64,000 bases of DNA from Brienomyrus brachyistius (Eukaryota; Chordata; Actinopteri; Osteoglossiformes; Mormyridae): assembly GCF_023856365.1 (NCBI RefSeq), contig NW_026042413.1, positions 233,501 to 297,500 on the forward strand, in the 5' to 3' direction. Below the pieces are notes generated by a model. The model made no database searches and was not told the origin of the DNA. It saw nothing but the letters and a program-made list of their open reading frames with translations. Below, piece by piece: positions 21,236 through 31,483 of the stretch; positions within the stretch are counted from its first letter, which is position 1; each line of letters opens with the position of its first letter. The position numbers and the translations under genes are program-made.

Positions 21236-21340
21236 CCGACGATTACCCTCTGACTGAATCAGAATCAGCTTTATTTGGCCAAGTATGTTCACACATATTG
21301 GGAATAGTTAGACATTTAATCAAAATAATTAAGACAAGAC
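21236..21340. repeat. Fish interspersed repeat fragment in tbxt intron
   Basis: Contains GAATCAGAATCAGCTTTATT followed by TGGCCAAGTATGTTCACACA, a common fish repeat end. It lies in the first retained tbxt intron (21143-21896). The rest of the intron shows nothing recognisable. Confidence 0.45.
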
Positions 21341-22497
21341 ATAAACATACAGTTCTGTTGATATGCGACGCATATAACCTCTGCATTCACAGCACTGCTT
21401 CAGTTATCGAAGAGCAAATTTCCAAAACTCACTCAGTCCGATAACCTAAAGTAATAAGTCATAATCCTCTTCATACGTTGCAGTAATGGGAATGAAATCT
21501 CACTCAGTGTTTATGTAATGGAGCAATGGAATTTCGTGAAATTTCCAAAAGTCCACAGAAATATTTAGAAAAACATTCCTGCAGACTGAGTTTTTGATAT
21601 TTGCTTTTCAATTAACACAATTTTCTTCAGTCTGAGGTTTAACAGAATTCAGCCATATGCTGTTCAAAAAAAACTACACAGAACAAAAACAGAATGGACT
21701 TTACATCTGTCTGAAAGGAAAGTTGACACAGGCTGCAGCAGTGAACAAATCAATCAATGTATTAAAGTTAGGCATTAAGTAACTGGAGGCAGTATATACA
21801 TAACATGATAACATGCCTTTTCTGTATTGACCATATTAAGGACGCTGTAACACTGCCCACCACATACCTGCTTCATTTATTGTTTTATACTTGCAGCTGC
21901 TTATTCAGACAGCTCGTCTACCTGTCTGTCCATGTTGCCCTCCCATGACAACTGGTCCAGCCTACAGGTGCCGTCCCATTCCGGCATGTTACCCATGAGT
22001 CATAGCGGCACCTCCGGGAGCAGCTCCAGGTGAGCCCGTGCCTCCCCTCCCCCACCTGTCCCCATGCTGAGTCTCGGGCCCCCGTCTTCCCTCTTGTTCT
22101 CGCCTATACCCACATCCTGGCCTGTGTCTGCATCGTCTCACCTCGTTAACAGGACTTTCGCCTTCTTCTGTCCTGATCCATTCAGGCCCATCATTCTGGG
22201 ACATGCTTTGATTTATTTCGCCATAGTTACTCTTTGTTTTCCTTTGTACTTTGCACTCTACAAGTAAAATGAATAAAAAATAGGCATTATTTTGATATTG
22301 TTTTAGTACAGTGACACTAGTATATTTGTTGTTGTTTCCAGGCAACACTGCATGCTGATTTAACGTCTTTCCTTAATCTCCACCCCATTGCTCACACACA
22401 GCCAGTATCCCAGTTTGTGGTCAATGAGCTCCTCCTCACTCACCCCAGTCTCCTAGTCCAGTGGAATGTCCAACAGCTTGGGCTCTCAGTTCCTGCG

Positions 22498-22774
22498 TGT
22501 CATGCCCGGCTCGTCCGCTCCTCCTGTGTGCCACGCCCCCTGATTACCCACGTGTTTTCTCCCGATTTGTACCCAGCTGTATCTAGTTAATTTGCTCAGT
22601 CCTGTGTATTTCAGTCCGTGTCTTACCTGAGTCCAGTGTCTGTCATTGATGTTTGTATGCGTGAGATGTTTCCCCGTCCGCGCTTCCTAATTAAACTCCC
22701 GTTTTTGCCTGTCCGCTTGCTCCTTGCACGCCTTGCCCGCACGATCGCCTGCCTGCTTGTACCCGATCGTGACA
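22498..22774 (+). mobile_element. Solo LTR in last tbxt exon
   Basis: 277 bp starting TGTCATGCCCGGC and ending GATCGTGACA, with GTGTGCCACGCCCCC inside. Perfect 5-bp target duplications CTGCG flank it at 22493-22497 and 22775-22779. Element plus duplication add 282 bp, a multiple of three, yet the LTR itself brings a TGA in the tbxt frame 15 codons in. The family is the same as at 13476-13740 and 41.2-41.5 kb. Confidence 0.93.
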
Positions 22775-22954
22775 CTGCGCAGCTCTACAACTCATTACCC
22801 AGGGCTCTCGCACCCGGCCACAGTGCCCCTCTCAGGCTCCCCGCTGTATGACAGCACTGCCCCATCGGAAGTTCATGAAGCCTCACAGTACGACGCCTCT
22901 CCCCACGCGCGCTTAGCCACCACCGGGACTCCCATCACTCCTCCTTCCCTGTAG

Positions 22955-24158
22955 GGCGGCGCACTTCCATTATTATTACAGTTTCTACTGTCACTCTGTT
23001 GCTTTTCCTGGTGCTGGACTTTTGACAGATAAATACATTATTTGTTGCATTCAGTGACAAAAGATTGGTCTGTTTAACACCCTCAGTCTCCACCCTATGA
23101 GCCCCTTGTTGGCGGCAGAATCAGGAAGATGTCGGAGAAAGCAGAGGTAAAGTGAATAGTCACCTCGACAATAATGTGGAAACCGCTAATGGTGATCATG
23201 CCTGTGTGGGTGAAATGGATCACCACAGTATAAGCGGATGATGATTATAGACGATTTTTCCCTTTTTCTTTATGTCTGTTTACCATCTAATAGGCATTTT
23301 TTTTCTTTGGGATGCGTCTAGGTCAGATACGACCAAAATATTTTTCTCATTTCAGAAGTGAAAAAAAATATTGCTCTCAGATTCTGTTCAGTTGTAGTTT
23401 TTTAAAATAATGTACCTTGATTTGTGTTTGTTTAAAATGCCATTACCTGTTGCTTACTGGGCCGCTGAAAATGTCTGGCCCAGCTAAATTTCTTGGTTTA
23501 AAAATCTGGCCCAACTACTTTCCAGACCTGGACTAGCCCTACTGAATCATACACTAATGTTATTCTGTTATGTGGGCTGTTGTGATAGGGAGATTTGCTG
23601 GATGCTGCACGACGGGTGGTGTCCCTGCTGCAGAATGCCCTGTCTGAAGCAGCACCTAGAGACAGTGAGGGTTGTTGTTATCACCTTAATATTGTATATA
23701 CGCAATCTGTTATTTCTTAACTAATATAATTGTAAGGTATTCTTCTAATATATTGTGCACAGCCAACAAAAAAGAGAAAAATGCAAAACCAAAGGAAGGC
23801 TTTCTTTTCTCTTAAAAGTCTTTTTTCTAAACCAACTGAGAGTCAGTTAGAGGGGTGTTCATTATCAGTATTGTTGCTGGCATTTCTGAAAATGTGCCAA
23901 TTTTAGTCAAGTGGCTACTTTTCAAATGCAGTCCCTGGCCAAGATGAAGAAAGTTCATGAAGACTACATGATAATATTAAGCACTGACATAACAAACAAC
24001 ATTTTTTACATGCAAAATATACAGGAAATATACACTGCAACAGGCTAGGATAGACAAATAACCAAATACACTTGCAAGCCTGACCACTTTAGACCCCAGA
24101 TTAGAAAATTGGTGAATGAGCATATATTTTTTCCAAGTTTTGTTTTGCTTTCAAGTTC
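22955..24158. other. tbxt 3' flank and unassigned sequence
   Basis: Begins as the likely 3' untranslated region of tbxt. A short open stretch at about 23589-23666 (LLDAARRVVSLLQNALSEAA) is flanked by AG-like and GT-like bases and could be an exon of something unrecognised. A poly-A/T-rich tract and a G-rich run lie near 24165-24230. Confidence 0.35.
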
Positions 24159-25081
24159 TCACAAATAAAAAAAAAAAAAAGATTTTCCCACTATAGCCAG
24201 ATCCAGTTTCTGTGGGGGGCGGGGGGGGGGTGACAATTTGTAGTAATAACTATTTCCTGCTGAAAACCACTGGTAAACTATCCACATGTCTCTGAATATC
24301 TGTGAGTCCCGAGACCTCCATGACAGATAGATATAAGTTGCTAGTGTTGATCGGCAGGAAATCTTCTCCAAAGCCCCACCACCACCTCACACCAATCCAC
24401 CCAGGGTTTACTCCAAATAAATTTGCTGGTAATACAAACCGGATCAACTTGTGGTTTGTGTCCACGTGTACTAGAGACAAAGGCCCTGGTACATTCTGCG
24501 TACAACACAGCCAAGACTTGACAACCTTTATATGATGCGCATGGAATCAACCCTATGCATGGAGGCTGCAACTCTTCTCCACCGAACCCTGTAGCCCATT
24601 GACTGCAGCCTGCATTGACTATCCTGTAGCCTGCATTTGGTAGATCATTCTTGACAGAAGAAACCAAATTGTCAAGTTCCCTAACACAGAGCTCATACTC
24701 TTTTATTCTTCTTAAGATTGTTCTTCTTGAAACACCCATCAGTGTGGCTATGCAAGGCACAGGAAGTTGAGTATGGAGCATTTCTTTCAAACATTGTTCT
24801 TCAATCAAAATCTTGGGTCGTCTATTGGTGGCAGCGACTTCCTGTGTGACACATGGGGCTGGACGTTCCAGATGTGCCCTCACAAGGTCAAAGAGCTCTT
24901 GCAAAGCCAGGGTGATAGCAGGAGGTACTTCAATGTGATTAGACAGGGCCTGCAGAAGATACAGCTCCTGATGACAAAGGAACTCCAGGTAATCCAAATT
25001 TAGTGGAGTCGCGCTGAATCCTATTTCTATTTTATGCAGAAGACTTTCGAGAAGGTGGTATCTGAGCTGTTCACAGAACAA
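24159..25081 (-). pseudogene. DDE integrase-like transposon relic
   Basis: The longest reverse frame (25081-24341, 246 codons) has a helix-turn-helix-like piece (PCIATLMGVSRRTILRRIKE, about residues 107-126) and then KNDLPNAGYRIV, followed by a frameshift into nonsense. The neighbouring frame at 24480-24250 has SLVHVDTNHKLIRFV, the start of an integrase core with its first Asp, then a gap and another shifted block. The architecture (HTH then integrase core) matches a family repeatedly seen in fish genomes. The rest of the core is missing, so the protein is inactive. The superfamily name is left open. Confidence 0.55.
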
Positions 25082-25559
25082 ATTATAGTTAATGAGGTGT
25101 CAAGATCTTGTCTCTGATCCACACACTAGGCCTACCATTCAAAAGTTTTAATTATGAAAATGAAATGTTTTTGTTTTGTGAGGTGCTTGTTCATGTATGA
25201 TGATGTAGTGGCTGCTCTGTTTGACCGTGGTAAACCTTTTCACAAACAATATAAGTGAAGAAGTATGACATTAGATCTAAGGACCAGAGTATAATAAAGT
25301 TAAATAAAATCCATCAAAAACACTTACTCAGTGGAGATTCCAGTGTAGTAGGCAGACAACTTTATGGCTTTAATAATGAGTGTATTTAGCAGCTACAAGG
25401 ACAAAAGATATTATAAACCTCTCCATTTTAATGCTAATTTAATAAACATTAACAGATAGCACTTAAGGTGGTTTCGCCTATAGTCTGCTAACACTAACCC
25501 GAGAACTAATATCTGAGGAGCGTTCTTCCCAGGATTTGAATTTATTAAATTGGCTTTGT
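25082..25559. other. No feature recognised
   Basis: AT-rich, no coding or repeat family seen. Confidence 0.35.
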
Positions 25560-25648
25560 GATGTTGTATTAAGAAATTTTATTCACAATGCAATTTACCG
25601 TACATTGGCCCATTCTTTTATATACGGTAAGACGAAGCGGGAAATTCG

Positions 25649-25843
25649 AGCGAGCGAGTGCTGTGCAGACGCGAGCGCGTAGAGGGGATGGGTTTTCAGC
25701 ACTCGAGCACACGCACGCGCGTGGTTCGACTTTTGGCCCTAATTTAACGGCGAGCGAGTGAGTGAGTGCTGTGCAATCGCGAGCGCGTAGAGAGCATGGA
25801 TTTTCTGTTTTTATGCGCACGACTTTTGGCACTAATTTAACGC
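25649..25843. repeat. CpG-rich tandem duplication, about 100 bp unit
   Basis: Two diverged copies, each starting CGAGCGAGTG, passing GCGAGCGCGTAGAG, and ending ACTTTTGG then ACTAATTTAACG or CCTAATTTAACG. Very CpG-rich compared with its surroundings. Confidence 0.7.
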
Positions 25844-25970
25844 CATAGAAATGTGTGTTTAAAAGGGGAGGAGATCGGGTTGCAGCGCTGGTGTGAGCGG
25901 TTTCTCCGGGCAGTTCGCTCGAGGCTAACGTGGCTTTGGGAACGTGGTGTACCCGTCACCCATGCCAGGG

Positions 25971-26095
25971 AAGAAATCAAAACCGAAATGCTAGGAATAT
26001 GGACTTCATCTTACGTCAAGCGTTTTCCCCTCCATTGACGCCCATAAAGAAAAGGCTTAAAGTCCATATTCCTAGCATTTCGGTTTTGATTTCTT
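25971..26095. repeat. Perfect 36-bp inverted repeat (hairpin)
   Basis: 25971-26006 and 26060-26095 are exact reverse complements with a 53-bp loop. The arms include ACCGAAATGCTAGGAATATG. No mismatches were seen by eye. The origin is unknown. Confidence 0.9.
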
Positions 26096-26331
26096 GTCAG
26101 GTAAGTCTTTATGGCCAGATACATTCGCGAGAAATTTGGTGATTTGTGGTGACTGTTTTAATACATTAAGTTGCGTTACGCATTTTCACATTAAGCGTTT
26201 TAGAATGTCCCGTGGCAGGTATCCCCTTCTATTGCCCTAGGGAGGGTTGTAACCCTCGTCTGTATATTAATAAAGAATAATCCTTCTATTCCTGTCTCAT
26301 GTATCTGGACCTCCCCAGCAATTTAACGAAA

Positions 26332-26786
26332 TTTGGTGGCAGCGGTTACAAGTGAACCCGTTTAAGTTTAGCGCTCATACTTCCGTCCATATGTTTAAGA
26401 CCCACCTTGGCTGACTTAGCTGACATGTCCTGATTTCATAATCTTCAAATTTGTAATCTTTTCTCCTTCATCTAACTCCATGTTTTTAACTTCTTGTCAT
26501 TTTCTTGCCGTTTGACTCATAGAAAATTATCAGACTTAAATGACACGTCAGCCTGTGCAGACAGCGATTTCAATGTTTTAATAAATTGGCCAGCAGGTGG
26601 GGGCAGTGCTCAATTTCATTAATGCCATTCAGAAAACTTTCAGGCTTTATGTCTTAATGAACAGCCTAGAAAAGGACAAAGCATTATATTACTGATGCAT
26701 ACAGCAGATCCCCAACTCAGGCTGTGTTGCATATTCTTAACAGTGCTACAGTATGTTCACACAGCCAGTACAAACAAACTTGCAAG
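26332..26786. other. Unassigned, possible start of retroelement interior
   Basis: Follows the LTR-like block. No gag or pol frame is recognisable. Confidence 0.3.
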
Positions 26787-26794
26787 ATCTAGAC

Positions 26795-27099
26795 CAGGGG
26801 TCACCAACCTTTTTAAAACGGAGAGCTACTTCACGGGTACTGAGCCATACGAAGTTTGATATCAGTTTTAAACGCCCTCCTAAACATGTCTAAACTTCAT
26901 GCATGATAAACATGTTTTAAATGCTTTTTTATATTCAATTTCAAATCTATATAAATGCAAATGTGATAGATTAGAAACAGGACAAAATTAAATTTTAGAT
27001 GATGTTCGCTGGTGAGTTGTGCTATTTTATAGAACAGGTCCACGGGCAACTCATGTGGTCATTGGGGGCATCCTTGGGGCACCATGTTGGTGACCCCTT
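26795..27099. mobile_element. hAT-type MITE, 8-bp target duplication
   Basis: 305 bp with ends CAGGGGTCACCAAC and GTTGGTGACCCCTT. Flanked by ATCTAGAC at 26787-26794 and 27100-27107, perfect over 8 bp. No transposase is present. Confidence 0.88.
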
Positions 27100-27107
27100 A
27101 TCTAGAC

Positions 27108-27369
27108 CTACCACATCAGGTAGGAAGGTGCCTATTTCTACCAACTATTCAGACCATCAGACCCAAACCATACATTCAGTCATGCACAGGCACTCCACCA
27201 GAGGGCTCTACATTCTGTCCTACATCTGCTCACCTGTTAGACCCACACTCAGTCTCCATCCTGATTTCTACCTACTACTCGGACTATCTCACCAAAACCA
27301 GTCCTGTGGCCTGTTCTATGAAGCGGGGTTACTGGCTTATTGGGGAAACTTGTCGGATTTCTTGATCGG
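27108..27369. other. No feature recognised
   Basis: Unassigned sequence with short open frames of no known family. Confidence 0.3.
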
Positions 27370-27525
27370 GACCTTCAACTGCTCTGCCATAGAGAGCATC
27401 CTAACATGCTGCCTTACGGTCTGGTATGCGGGCTGCTGGTGGCCTCCTACCGCTCTGCCATAGAGAGCATCCTAACATACGGCCTTACGGTGTGGTATTC
27501 GGGCTGCTGGTGGCCTCTATGATTT
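27370..27525 (+). mobile_element. LINE reverse-transcriptase scrap, tandemly duplicated
   Basis: Two copies, starting at 27382 and 27453, of a 71-bp unit coding for a LINE C-terminal motif (SAIESILTCCLTVWYAGC and SAIESILTYGLTVWYSGC). The unit length is not a multiple of three, so the two copies lie in different frames. Confidence 0.65.
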
Positions 27526-27865
27526 TTTTTGTAGACAGTCCATCTGTGTGGTGCTGTTTGCACGAATTGTTTTGGGAAATGCACTTACAGTTTTGCAGAT
27601 GTTAAGGGTGATTCCAGAAATGCATCAAAGCAACTGAGGAACTGCAATGTCACTGTACAGTTACTTATAATGGGCGCCAATGTAATGTGTAGAGTGGCAA
27701 ATAAACTGATTCACCATTTACTCTCATGTACATCACTTAAAATGCTTGTTTTAAATGCAAATGTGTGAATGTAAATCTAAGCAGTAAAGCTACAATTTAC
27801 ATTCTGTTTGCATGGTGGAAAGAACATTTAATCTGCCTTTTAAGTGTGATTAGAAGATCTAATGC
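27526..27865. other. No feature recognised
   Basis: Unassigned AT-rich sequence. Confidence 0.3.
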
Positions 27866-28080
27866 CTGTGTGCTTGTAATAAGATGGTCGCTGGTTCAAA
27901 CCCAGCCACAGCACATCTCTGCGTCCTTGAGCGAGGCCCTTAACCCCCAGCTCACTGGGCATCACTATGGGTGGCTGCCCTTCGCAGACAACTTACTCTG
28001 TTTACTCTAAAAAAAAGAGAGCAAGTTGAGAGAGAAGTTAAGACAATTTCTCCACAGGGACCAATAAAGTATCAATTATT
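27866..28080 (+). mobile_element. tRNA-derived SINE (second family)
   Basis: The head has a B-box-like GGTTCAAACCC, followed by GTCCTTGAGC, GAGGCCCTTAACCCCCAGCT and a 3' end CCAATAAAGTATC. A related copy is at 44490-44690. This family differs from the V-SINEs and lacks the ATGG tail. Confidence 0.6.
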
Positions 28081-28464
28081 ATTACTGTATGAGAGACTGT
28101 CTAATATCAGATAGATAACAGACTCATACTGTGCTGAGCTTGTCTGAGAGAGATGATTAGCAAATGCTCTCCCACAGTATCTCAGCACTCTGTACAAAGA
28201 ACTTTATATGCTCAGTATCTGCTCCTGTTTATCTAATTGTTCTCATTTTAACTGGATGTTAAGGAGTAAATTAATAAACGTCATGTAAGTGCACATTAAA
28301 ATGCTTTTTCACTGTTACTTAAGTTCCCATGTGAACAGCCAATCAGATCAGCCTGATGTGTGTCTCTCTGTTTCCTCTCTGTTTCCTGCCCTTTCATCCC
28401 GACCACGACCATGATCTCTCACTTAGCAGCAGAGCAGTTTATTCTAAACAGTGGAAGCACAAAA
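28081..28464. promoter_or_regulatory. NITR upstream region
   Basis: Upstream of the NITR start codon. An upstream in-frame ATG at 28411 could extend the signal peptide by 18 residues. The second ATG at 28465, followed directly by a hydrophobic stretch, is preferred. No TATA box could be fixed with confidence. Confidence 0.3.
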
Positions 28465-29184
28465 ATGTTCAGACTCTTTGGTCTTCTCATTTTCATTAGT
28501 AAGGCCCTATAATATAAATTATTTTGGGATTTTAATATTTTCATTTATCTGTATGATGTGATTAGTGGAATTTGGCCATTTAATCTGCATCATAGTTAAT
28601 AGTTATTTAGATTACTATTATATGTCTTATTTGATTATGATTTTTTTTGTTTTTCTGTTTTTGCAGACACTGCACTGACTACAGATGTTGTTCAGCCCAG
28701 TCACCTGATGAGGGTTCAGCTTGGAGACAGTGTGACCCTGACATGCTTCTGTCAAGGAGAAACAACTTTTGTTACTTTGTTTAAGCAAGCTGTTGGTCGG
28801 AAGCCCCAGCCCATGGCGAAAGCACTTCTCTACGTACCTGGTGAATTTTACAAGGAATATAAAAGCATAAAACGTTACTCCTTACTGAATGCAGAGGGGA
28901 GTTTTAACCTCACTATTTCTAACGTGGAGCCGTCAGATTCTGCAGTGTATTATTGTGCTGCTGTGTTTCTTCATGAGGTCACCTTCGGGAATGGAACCTT
29001 TGTCATAATCACAGGTAAATGAGATTCCAACTATTTTCATATTTGCTTTATTATAATGTCAGTAAGATTATTCCCTGCAAAATAATTTTGACAGTTTAGT
29101 TGTTTGTCAATATAAAATTAGCAAAGATACCTTATTGTCTGCTTTGTTCCATAAATGTTTTTCTAAACATCAAACAAAAATCAT

Positions 29185-29186
<2 letters not shown>

Positions 29187-29215
<29 letters not shown>
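29187..29215. repeat. (TTA)n microsatellite
   Basis: A run of TTA units in NITR intron 2. Confidence 0.9.
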
Positions 29216-29340
29216 ACAATTTGTTGCATTTTGCTTGCTGTCAGCCAAAAGCCTAACCTTCTCTTTATACAGATGTTAATGTTACACATTGCAGCCTCTT
29301 TAAAACAAATAACATAAAAAAATGTTTGAGTTGTTATATA

Positions 29341-29400
29341 CAGTATAGGACTGTGCAAAAATCTTAAGCAACAAAAGAAAATTATTTTTGACGTTATTTA
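29341..29400. mobile_element. Possible mariner-type end fragment
   Basis: CAGTATAGGACTGTGCAAAA followed by ATCTTAAGC resembles the end of a widespread mariner-type repeat. Only one end was seen. Confidence 0.35.
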
Positions 29401-29460
29401 TCTGAGCAGTCAGTGTGTATTCACTCTGAAAAAAAAATGCATGATTTAACATATGAACTA

Positions 29461-30340
29461 GGGATGTGCACCATTCAGAACTGATTTGAGAATGAAATTC
29501 TCAAATACGTATCCTAAAATTCAGGATTTTGAATACATATATGAACTTGAATTTCAGTTCATTTTGTTAATCTGAATTACATTTGAATTGTGGTTGAAAA
29601 CAGGTTGTGGCATTGAAATTTATATTTGAATTTAAAGAAGAAGAACGAAAAAGGGTTTGGATTCAAATTCAAGTTCATATACGTACTGTAGGTGTAGCTT
29701 TTAACTAAAATATGAACTTTAATTTAAATATGAATTATACATAAACACATTAACATTGTTATACATCATTGTTATAAAAATGTCGTTTTGTAAAGAATGA
29801 AATAATGCAACATTTGAAGTGTCACCTAAAATAATAATTATACTGTCATTTTGTGCACCATGGTGGATCTGCTCATAGGAAGAGCTGAGTGTCTCTCCTT
29901 AAAAGTCAGTGTTGGCTGCAGTGACGGCAGTTTCTAACCTAAGAAACGTCCCAAACACTTTTCCTGCATCAAAAGTCAAACTAGTCCCTATTCCTGCCAT
30001 GAAAGGTTCACATAATGTCACCGATACCTGAACCAACCATGTTTATCAGAGGATGCCAACCCTTTGGCTGCAGCTTTCTCTGCACACGCTGAGAGAGTCT
30101 TCAGTGTAGCAGGAAAAGATTTCAGGCCAGAAGATTGCAAATTAAATCATGAAACCTTTGAAGATATTATGCTGAATAAATGTAATAATAATGAAAAATT
30201 AGCAATGTGTATTGGAATAAAGCATAATTGTATTTGCCATGACGTTTTGCTTTTCGCTGTAGTGCTATGGTTGAACGGAAAAACTTACTTTTGTGTGCAT
30301 AAGAAAATAAATAGGAGGAACTACGAAACCAAGTAATTCC
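29461..30340 (+). mobile_element. hAT element relic in NITR intron 2
   Basis: Begins with a hAT-like CTAGGGATGTGCACC and, at about 30058-30210, codes for the hAT dimerisation end (AAAFSAHAERVFSVAGKDF, then ETFEDIMLNKCNN). The remaining transposase is absent. Insertion in an intron is probably harmless to the receptor. Confidence 0.6.
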
Positions 30341-31230
30341 TTTTACTATGTATACTTTTTCTTTAATGTTAAAAGATAGACAAACTAGTAATGGGCAAAC
30401 AGCTCTTCGGCTCTTGAATTAAATTATGCAGGTACTACAGCAAAATGCTCAAAAATACCAAAACACATCTAAATATGCAGCATCTAAAGAGCTAAATATG
30501 CAAAAACAATAAATACCTTCCTGTGGAAAAGGGGCAACATAAACCAAATGTAAAGTCACGAAAATCATGAAAATATAAAGTACACTTTACACACTTCATT
30601 TCTTTGAATTGAAATTAATTATATTCATCTACCTTCATACATTAATACAAGACATTATATGATTATAATGTTTGTTATTATCATATAATTTTTATTTAGG
30701 TATTATGTAGGTGCAGTTAATGTATAGTGTTACCTGATATATACTAATAAGCAGTAATACAATAAAAAGAGAGAAGAATGTCAGCTGTTCTCCAAGAAGT
30801 TACTGATTTCTTGGATGGCTAGAAGAACATCGATTCAGTTCCCAAAAATCTGTAAGAACAATTTTTGAGGATCTGTATTTTCCATTGTTATTCTCAAAGG
30901 GCTGTCATCATGACTATTTTGCTTTTCAGGTAAAGACTCCAACAGCAGGACTGTGGTACAGCAGCCTGTGTCTGACACATTGCAGCCAGGAGACTCTGTG
31001 AGCCTGCAGTGTACGATAGAGACTGGGAGCTGTGCAGGAGAACACAGTGTTTACTGGTTCAGACATGGATCAGGAGAATCCCTTCCTGGAGTCATTTACA
31101 GCCATGGAAACAGCAGTGATGAGTGTGAGAAGAGCCCTGAGGCTGGATCTCCTACACGGAGCTGCGTCTACAGCCTCCCCAAGGGGAACCTCAGCCTCTC
31201 CGATGCTGGGACTTACTACTGCGCTGTGGC

Positions 31231-31345
31231 CATGTGTGGGGAGATGCTGTTTGGGAACGGCACATAGCTGGATATAGATGGTAACACCCAGTGTGGGGAG
31301 ATGCTGTTTGGGAACGGCACACAGCTGGATATAGATGGTAGCACC
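31231..31345 (+). repeat. 57-bp tandem duplication at NITR exon 3 donor
   Basis: The end of exon 3 with its splice donor (GATG|GTAACACC) is repeated 57 bp downstream (GATG|GTAGCACC). The copies differ at the TAG/CAG site and at one intron base. 57 is a multiple of three, and both donors would leave the same phase. Confidence 0.9.
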
Positions 31346-31483
31346 CAGTGTGGAGAGTATATCTGCTTCAAAGTTTTATTTAGCTTATTCTGCTATTAAG
31401 ACATTTATTTCTTTTTTTAATGTAATGAATTTTCTAATTTAAGTGCTTAAATTAAATTACACAGATGTTAATTTAATAATTAT

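Larger units (their letters stand above)
20966..22954 (+). pseudogene. tbxt: Brachyury (T-box T) C-terminal exons, broken
   Basis: Three exons encode the C-terminal transactivation region of brachyury, the T-box factor for mesoderm and notochord. Exon A (20966-21142, after TTTCAG, before GTGAGC) reads GSWFIPGSGSLC, NPHPQFG, YPSPYTHRSASP. Exon B (21897-22029) reads STCLSMLPSHDNWSSLQ and GMLPMSHSG. Exon C (from 22402) reads QYPSLWSMSS, then after the LTR GLSHPAT, SGSPLYD, SQYD and PITPPSL, stopping at 22952-22954. Phases 1 and 2 join correctly and order and spacing match known vertebrate brachyury. Damage: an in-frame TAG at 22454-22456 where relatives have a Gln codon, and a solo LTR at 22498-22774 in codon CG|C. 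No T-box DNA-binding exons were found upstream to base 1; 479 bp upstream lies an inverted duplication. It is probably a dead tbxta or tbxtb paralogue; which one cannot be told. Confidence 0.87.
25560..26331 (+). mobile_element. Probable LTR followed by a primer-binding-like site
   Basis: A CpG-rich block with AATAAA (26269-26275), ending near CCCCAGCAATTTAACGA and followed at about 26331 by AATTTGGTGGCAGCGGTTAC, which resembles the junction of a fish LTR element and its primer-binding site. Inside are a tandem duplication (25649-25843) and a perfect hairpin (25971-26095). The left boundary and a partner LTR were not found and no retroelement genes follow. Confidence 0.4.

Noticed and set aside
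22618..22851. 77-codon frame over the LTR and last tbxt exon
   Set aside because: It begins in the LTR and reads the tbxt exon in the wrong frame; the tbxt frame explains the motifs.
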